Source: an uncultured Clostridia bacterium
Lineage (GTDB): Bacteria; Bacillota; Clostridia; Christensenellales; Borkfalkiaceae
DNA length: 64,000 nucleotides
Direction: 5' to 3'
Assembly (NCBI GenBank): GCA_949878885.1
Contig: CATLBN010000008.1
Span: forward strand, 1-64,000
A program made the position numbers and the translations under genes. The notes beneath the pieces were generated by a model. The model did no database searches and was not told where the DNA came from. It was given only the letters and a program-made list of their open reading frames with translations. How positions within the stretch are numbered: position 1 is the first letter of the stretch; the number at the start of each line of letters is the position of its first letter. Of the stretch, positions 60,359 to 64,000 are shown piece after piece.

Positions 60359-61555
60359 ATGAAATACGATTTTGACAAAATTTGCGACAGAAGAAATACC
60401 GACAGCTTAAAATACGATTTTGCCGCCGAGCACGGAGTATCGGAAGAAGCCTTGCCGCTATGGATAGCCGATATGGATTTCCGTATACCAAACGAAGTTA
60501 TCGCCGCTATTAAAAAACGCGCGGAACACGGTATTTTCGGTTACGTTGCACCCAGAGCGGATTATTATAAGGCATTGGAAAATTGGTTTAAAACCAGACA
60601 CGGCTGGCAAACGGACGGGCGCAAATTTGTGCAGACTTGCAGCGTGGTGTTTGCCATATGCGCACTGTTGCGCACGTTTACAAACGAAGGGGATAGTGTA
60701 ATTATTTGTCAGCCCGTATATTATCCGTTTGAAAATTCTGTTATAAACAACAACCGCAAGCTTGTCGTAAGCGGTTTAATACAGCAAAACGGCAAGTACT
60801 TTGTTGATTTTGAAGATTTTGAAAATAAAATTATTAAAAATAAAGTTAAAGCTTTTATTATGTGCAGTCCGCACAATCCCGTAGGCAGGGTATGGAGCAA
60901 GGAAGAACTTATTAAAATAGGCGAAATTTGCCTTAAACATAACGTTTTTGTTATTTCAGACGAAATTCATTGCGATTTTGCTTTCGGAAGCAATAAACAT
61001 ATTCCGTTTGCTTCTATAAGCAAAAAATTTGCCGACAATTGTGCTGTTTGCACTGCGCCTACAAAAACTTTCAATATAGCTGGATTACATATTTCAAACA
61101 TATATATCGAAAACGATTTAAATCGGGCAAAGTTTAAAAAAGAACTTGATAAATGCGGATATTCGGAACCTAACGTTATTGGGATGACCGCTTGCCGTGC
61201 GGCATATACTTACGGAGAAGATTGGCTTGACCATCTTAAAGAATATTTGGAACAAAACATTGTTTTTGTGCGTAATTTTATAAAAGAGAATCTTCCCGAA
61301 ATAGAGGTTGCCGTGCACGAAGGAACATATTTGGTTTGGTTGGACTGCCGCAAATTGGGTATGGAAGATAAAGAACTTGAAAATTTTTTAAAAGATAAAG
61401 CTAAGCTTTGGCTTGACAGCGGTTATGTATTCGGAGAAGGCGGAAGCGGATTTCAGCGTATTAACGTAGCTTATCCGCGCGCCGTATTAAAGGAGGCGCT
61501 TGAAAGGCTGCAAGTCGCGCTTTACGAATTCGGGGAAAAATATGCCGTTTTATAG
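60359..61555 (+). CDS. patB: PatB/MalY-type cystathionine beta-lyase
   Basis: The 398-residue PLP enzyme of the aminotransferase I/II fold begins with YDFDKICDRRNTDSLKYDF and LPLWIADMDFRIP, typical of PatB. It has CSPHNPVGRVWSKEEL, SDEIHCDFAF and the PLP lysine in TAPTKTFNIAGLH. It breaks cystathionine or cysteine C-S bonds. It overlaps cysK by 14 bases, so the pair handles sulfur amino acids. Confidence 0.88.
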   Translation: MKYDFDKICDRRNTDSLKYDFAAEHGVSEEALPLWIADMDFRIPNEVIAAIKKRAEHGIFGYVAPRADYYKALENWFKTRHGWQTDGRKFVQTCSVVFAICALLRTFTNEGDSVIICQPVYYPFENSVINNNRKLVVSGLIQQNGKYFVDFEDFENKIIKNKVKAFIMCSPHNPVGRVWSKEELIKIGEICLKHNVFVISDEIHCDFAFGSNKHIPFASISKKFADNCAVCTAPTKTFNIAGLHISNIYIENDLNRAKFKKELDKCGYSEPNVIGMTACRAAYTYGEDWLDHLKEYLEQNIVFVRNFIKENLPEIEVAVHEGTYLVWLDCRKLGMEDKELENFLKDKAKLWLDSGYVFGEGGSGFQRINVAYPRAVLKEALERLQVALYEFGEKYAVL

Positions 61556-62471
61556 GTCGGCGCTTGAAATAATCGGCAATACTCCGCTTGTTTCAGCGGA
61601 GAATTTTTCAAAAAAATTAAATATAAACGCCAATTTGTTTGTTAAAGCCGAAAGTTTTAATCCTACAGGTTCGGCAAAAGACAGAGTAGCCAAGGCTATT
61701 ATAGAAGATGCCGAAAGAAACGGTTTGATTAATTCGGACACTACCGTTATAGAACCGACAAGCGGAAACACAGGTATAGGGCTTGCCGCAGTTTGCGCGG
61801 TTAAAGGTTATAAGCTTATTATAACAATGCCAGGCAATATGAGCAGGGAACGCATAAGTTTTATAAAAGCATACGGCGCGGAAGTTGTTTTAACCGACGG
61901 CGATTCAGGTATGGACGGCGCCATTGCCAAAGCGTTGGAACTAAATAAAAATATTAAAAATTCATTTATTGCAGGTCAGTTTACCAATCCTGCAAATCCT
62001 GCCGTACACTTTGAAACAACAGGTGCGGAAATATGGAACGATTTAAACGGCAATATAGATTTTTTTATTGCCGGAGTTGGTACGGGCGGCACGCTTACGG
62101 GCGCGGGACGTTATTTTAAAAATAAAAACTCTAATATAAAAGTTATTGCGGTAGAACCGGCTTCTTCCCCGTATCTTTCAAGTGGTATTGCAGGCAAACA
62201 CGAAATTCAGGGCATAGGCGCGGGATTTTGTCCGCAGACATTAGATAAAAGCGTATATGACGAAATAATAACGGTATCAAATCAATGTGCGTTTGATACC
62301 GCAAAAAATTTTATAAAATGCGAAGGGTTGCTTGTGGGGATTTCATCCGGCGCGGCTTTGCAAGCTGCGGTTGAAATTGCAAAAAGAAAAGAAAACGCAG
62401 GTAAAAATATTGTAATTTTTTTACCTGATTCGGGCGACAGGTACATTTCAACCGAGTTGTTTGATAATTGA
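61542..62471 (+). CDS. cysK: Cysteine synthase A
   Basis: The 309-residue PLP enzyme makes cysteine from O-acetylserine and sulfide. It has IIGNTPLVSAENFS, the PLP lysine in NPTGSAKDRVA, the substrate loop PTSGNTGIGLA, GVGTGGTLTGAGR and the C-terminal FLPDSGDRYISTELF. The start is the ATG at 61542 before MPFYRSALEIIGN, with GGGG upstream; the frame is open 14 codons earlier. A strong terminator follows. Confidence 0.93.
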   Translation: MPFYRSALEIIGNTPLVSAENFSKKLNINANLFVKAESFNPTGSAKDRVAKAIIEDAERNGLINSDTTVIEPTSGNTGIGLAAVCAVKGYKLIITMPGNMSRERISFIKAYGAEVVLTDGDSGMDGAIAKALELNKNIKNSFIAGQFTNPANPAVHFETTGAEIWNDLNGNIDFFIAGVGTGGTLTGAGRYFKNKNSNIKVIAVEPASSPYLSSGIAGKHEIQGIGAGFCPQTLDKSVYDEIITVSNQCAFDTAKNFIKCEGLLVGISSGAALQAAVEIAKRKENAGKNIVIFLPDSGDRYISTELFDN

Positions 62472-62477
62472 TTTTAA

Positions 62478-62536
62478 AATTGTTCTGCAAACTGTTTATT
62501 TAAAATAAACAGTTTGCAGAACAATTATTTTTTTTA
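62478..62536 (+). terminator. Strong terminator with 22-bp stem after cysK
   Basis: A perfect 22-bp inverted repeat, 62478-62499 with 62505-62526 (core CTGCAAACTG / CAGTTTGCAG), followed by TTTTTTTT. Confidence 0.85.
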
Positions 62537-62541
62537 GTTTA

Positions 62542-62570
62542 TTGCAAAACTCTTATTTTTATGTTAAAAT
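62542..62570 (+). promoter_or_regulatory. Promoter of the DUF1538 gene
   Basis: TTGCAA (62542-62547), 17-base spacer, TAAAAT (62565-62570). Confidence 0.6.
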
Positions 62571-62609
62571 TTATGCGTATTTATTATTTTAACGGTTGCG
62601 GGTGTTGTT

Positions 62610-64000
62610 ATGCGTAAAATACTGTTATCAAAACTAAAAGAATCGTTGATTTCGGTGCTTCCCGTAACGGTTATTGTGCTTATAATCGCCTGTACCCCTA
62701 TGGTAAATTTAACGGCAACCGAAATTGTTGCGTTTTCCGTGTCGGCTGTTTTGCTTATTTTGGGTATAGGTCTTTTCAATATGGGCGCCGACCTTGCAAT
62801 GACTCCTATGGGAGGGCATATCGGTTCTGGTTTAACCAAATCCAAAAAAGTATTGGTTTTGGTAGCTGTTTGCTTTTTTATGGGCTTGCTAATAACTATT
62901 GCAGAGCCTGATTTATCGGTGCTTGCCAATCAGGTAAAAGACATTATGCCGGGCGACGGCGATATAAGCAAATGGATATTAATTATTACCGTAGGTTTGG
63001 GTGTGGGTATATTTTTGGTAATTGCCATACTTAAAATAGTATTCAAAAAAGATTTATCCGCGCTTTTAATGTTTTTTTATATGACGCTTTTCGCGCTGTG
63101 CGCAGTGCTTGCGGAAAACGGTAAATTCGGATTGCTGCCGCTGTCGTTCGATTCGGGCGGCGTAACCACTGGACCGATAACCGTTCCGTTTATAATGGCT
63201 TTGGGCGTCGGCGTATCGTCTACAATAGGCGGCAGAAACGCAAACGAAAACAGTTTCGGTTTAATTGCGCTTTGTTCCGTAGGTCCTATAATAGCAGTTA
63301 TGATGCTGTCGCTTACAACCGACGGCAGTCTTTCCGATTACAATACGGATATATACGCAATACAAAATTACCTGGGCTCGAATTTAGGTATGCTTATACT
63401 TCATAAAATCAAAGACGTACTTCTTGCGCTTGGACTTATAGTTTTGTTTTTCCTTATACTTCAATTTGCAATACTTAAACTGCCTAAAACAAAGCTTATA
63501 CAAATAGGCATAGGAATTTTATATACGTTTTTGGGTTTGGTAATATTTCTTGTTGCCGTTGAAGTGGGCTTTATGCCCATAGGATACAAAATAGGCAGCC
63601 AAATAGCGGAATTTAATCCGTCGGTTTTGGTTGTATTGGGTTTTGTATTGGGAATGGTTGTAGTTTTAGCCGAGCCTGCGGTTCACGTTTTAAATAAACA
63701 GGTAGAAGACGTTACGGGCGGCGGCGTTAAAAAAATAGAAATGCTTATTGCCCTTTCGGTTGCCGTGGGCATATCAATAGGGCTGTCGCTTATAAGGATG
63801 ATATTCGATTTTTCAATTCTGTATTATCTTATACCGGGATACTTTATCTCGCTCGGTCTGTCGTTTTTTGTACCTAAAATATATACAGGCATTGCTTTTG
63901 ACTCCGGCGGCGTTGCAAGCGGACCGCTTACTTCAAGTTTTATTCTACCGCTTGTTATAGGTGCGTGCGGTTCGGTTTGGGGTAATGACAGTATTTACAG
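62610..64000 (+). CDS. DUF1538 membrane protein (3' end outside window)
   Basis: The frame is open from ATG 62610 to the window end (463 codons). The protein has at least ten spans in two tandem DUF1538 repeats. Each repeat holds ITIAEPDLSVLANQV- or VLAEPAVHVLNKQV-like and FDSGGVTTGPITVPF or FDSGGVASGPLTSSF motifs. DUF1538 proteins are predicted transporters of unknown substrate. The gene is likely only slightly longer than what is visible, as the second repeat is nearly complete. Confidence 0.8.
   Translation, partial: MRKILLSKLKESLISVLPVTVIVLIIACTPMVNLTATEIVAFSVSAVLLILGIGLFNMGADLAMTPMGGHIGSGLTKSKKVLVLVAVCFFMGLLITIAEPDLSVLANQVKDIMPGDGDISKWILIITVGLGVGIFLVIAILKIVFKKDLSALLMFFYMTLFALCAVLAENGKFGLLPLSFDSGGVTTGPITVPFIMALGVGVSSTIGGRNANENSFGLIALCSVGPIIAVMMLSLTTDGSLSDYNTDIYAIQNYLGSNLGMLILHKIKDVLLALGLIVLFFLILQFAILKLPKTKLIQIGIGILYTFLGLVIFLVAVEVGFMPIGYKIGSQIAEFNPSVLVVLGFVLGMVVVLAEPAVHVLNKQVEDVTGGGVKKIEMLIALSVAVGISIGLSLIRMIFDFSILYYLIPGYFISLGLSFFVPKIYTGIAFDSGGVASGPLTSSFILPLVIGACGSVWGNDSIY

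Noticed and set aside
1..64000. CRISPR arrays, insertion sequences, rRNA genes
   Set aside because: No regularly spaced repeats, no transposase ORFs and no rRNA-like stretches were seen anywhere in the window.

Overview
The window looks like a chromosomal segment of an uncultured, AT-rich, spore-forming Bacillota (class Clostridia). The evidence is an intact sporulation sigma factor of the SigK type, a Firmicutes-style ispG / polC-locus / rimP-nusA-rnpM-ylxQ-infB-rbfA cluster, a large single-chain PurL, and strong TTGACA-17-TATAAT promoters with U-tract terminators. Almost all genes lie on the plus strand.

Layout. (1) 1-2.35 kb is accessory DNA: a SLOG-family gene, a 32-residue membrane protein, gene remnants (including a piece of an SMC/DndD-like ATPase and a hypothetical with a nonsense codon), a lipoprotein, and a discrete promoter-hairpins-terminator unit that may be a small RNA. 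(2) 2.35-7.5 kb holds a small membrane protein, an Imm49-like protein, two unrecognised membrane proteins and cardiolipin synthase. (3) 7.6-19.2 kb is housekeeping: sigK, tyrS behind a Tyr-rich leader ORF and terminator, yigZ, recX-birA-nnr, a cation antiporter behind a yybP-ykoY (Mn2+) riboswitch, mazF, lspA-rluD, der-plsY. (4) 19.3-26.6 kb: a PH-domain membrane protein, an aconitase-like hydratase, a Cys-rich lipoprotein, a hydrogenase-system regulator (TM1266 family) upstream of a three-gene ABC importer, mscL. (5) 26.7-37.8 kb: purine operon purE-C-F-M-N-H-D-L. (6) 37.8-52.2 kb: nrdR, ispG, a PolC-like protein consisting only of the N-terminal/OB/exonuclease part, then rimP-nusA-rnpM-ylxQ-infB-rbfA-nrnA-truB-ribF-endonuclease IV-like, pepP-efp-dtd. 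(7) 52.3-64 kb: metallo-beta-lactamase hydrolase, DUF5662, a divergent ferritin-like protein, glycosyltransferase, ABC exporter, tRNA-Gly(CCC), tcdA-ttcA, patB-cysK and a truncated DUF1538 gene.

Main points of interest. The tyrS leader has the geometry of ribosome-mediated attenuation: five Tyr codons in eight, competing hairpins, and a terminator. The polC locus has lost its polymerase and PHP domains but keeps all exonuclease residues. Several genes (recX, der, pepP, lspA, the PH-domain gene and the tyrS leader ORF) have a consensus promoter placed so that transcription should begin at or within about 3 nt of the start codon, with no Shine-Dalgarno, which suggests habitual leaderless mRNAs. 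The riboswitch, the competing hairpins before rimP and a hairpin that buries the ribosome binding site of the hydrogenase regulator add further RNA-level control. All functional calls are from reading motifs; no database search was run.
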